64,000 nucleotides of DNA from JAGVSZ01 sp963747775. GTDB lineage: Bacteria > Pseudomonadota > Gammaproteobacteria > Burkholderiales > SG8-39. A program made the position numbers and the translations under genes. The DNA lies in NCBI GenBank assembly GCA_963747775.1, contig CAVVGT010000001.1:429641-493640 (forward strand). Direction: 5' to 3'. The notes under the pieces are model-generated. The model did not search any database. It was not told the origin of the DNA and saw only the letters and a program-made list of their open reading frames with translations. Positions 63,943 through 64,000 of the stretch are shown piece by piece (positions within the stretch are counted from its first letter, which is position 1; every line of letters starts with the position of its first letter).

Positions 63943-64000
63943 TCGAATGTCTCCCGTGGCCATCAGATCTGTGACTATCAAAGTACCGCGAAGTTACGCA

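Noticed and set aside
1..64000. tRNA or rRNA genes
   Set aside because: I found no cloverleaf with a T-arm consensus and CCA-type end, and no rRNA-like stretch; by-eye scanning could miss one.

Overview
The window is a high-GC (visibly about 70%) bacterial chromosome segment. The gene content points to a betaproteobacterium, probably Burkholderiales or a close relative. The evidence is two orphan Bug/TctC periplasmic receptors, an AidB-type acyl-CoA dehydrogenase, a BCAM0308-type protein, an HPF/RaiA gene, FNR-type promoters and many acyl-CoA genes. The assembly looks metagenomic: many genes carry single-base frameshifts of one recurrent kind (see findings).

Layout. 1-10.1 kb: two secreted proteins, an AidB-like acyl-CoA dehydrogenase, a haloalkane dehalogenase, a Bug receptor, a fatty acid desaturase, then an enoyl-CoA hydratase / DHH phosphoesterase / kinase-like P-loop run. 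10.3-25.1 kb: a glycogen block. glgP carries an in-frame amber codon and converges on glgA. A three-domain ACP / acyl-AMP ligase / PlsC fusion and a DUF2934 gene behind an FNR-type promoter follow. Then come glgB, glgC and two GH57 enzymes, all shredded by small indels between about 18.25 and 24.48 kb.

25.1-28.3 kb: an accessory island of visibly lower GC. It holds a secreted lipocalin-like protein, a DUF433/DUF5615 toxin-antitoxin pair, a PD-(D/E)XK nuclease-like protein and a membrane-anchored TIR protein. They are separated by one complete and two partial attC-like folded sites, which looks like a remnant integron cassette array without integrase. The nuclease plus TIR pair is the best candidate for an undescribed (defence-like) system.

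28.4-42.9 kb: metabolic genes (cyclase, nitronate monooxygenase, MAPEG, flavoprotein, two MFS carriers, a TPR-methyltransferase), small zinc-ribbon proteins, an M28 peptidase and an intact IS256-family element with an 8-bp target duplication. 43-48.6 kb: ATP-dependent DNA ligase, a chimeric rtcA/radical-SAM remnant, archaeal-type S-adenosylmethionine synthetase, an RNase Z-like hydrolase, HPF/RaiA and a BCAM0308-type protein. Several of these lie behind FNR-like boxes, suggesting a low-oxygen or dormancy locus. A triplicated 69-bp gene end plus terminator follows.

48.7-54 kb: a catabolic run (hydratase, cupin, Bug receptor, CoA-transferase, acyl-CoA dehydrogenase) that plausibly imports and CoA-activates an unknown organic acid. 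54.2-64 kb: a PQQ alcohol-oxidation locus. It has small secreted peptides, an ankyrin/beta-propeller chimera, a quinoprotein dehydrogenase with the Asp-X-Asp signature of lanthanide enzymes, a di-haem cytochrome c, a histidine kinase / response regulator pair, a TonB-dependent receptor, a TonB protein and a YVTN beta-propeller protein.
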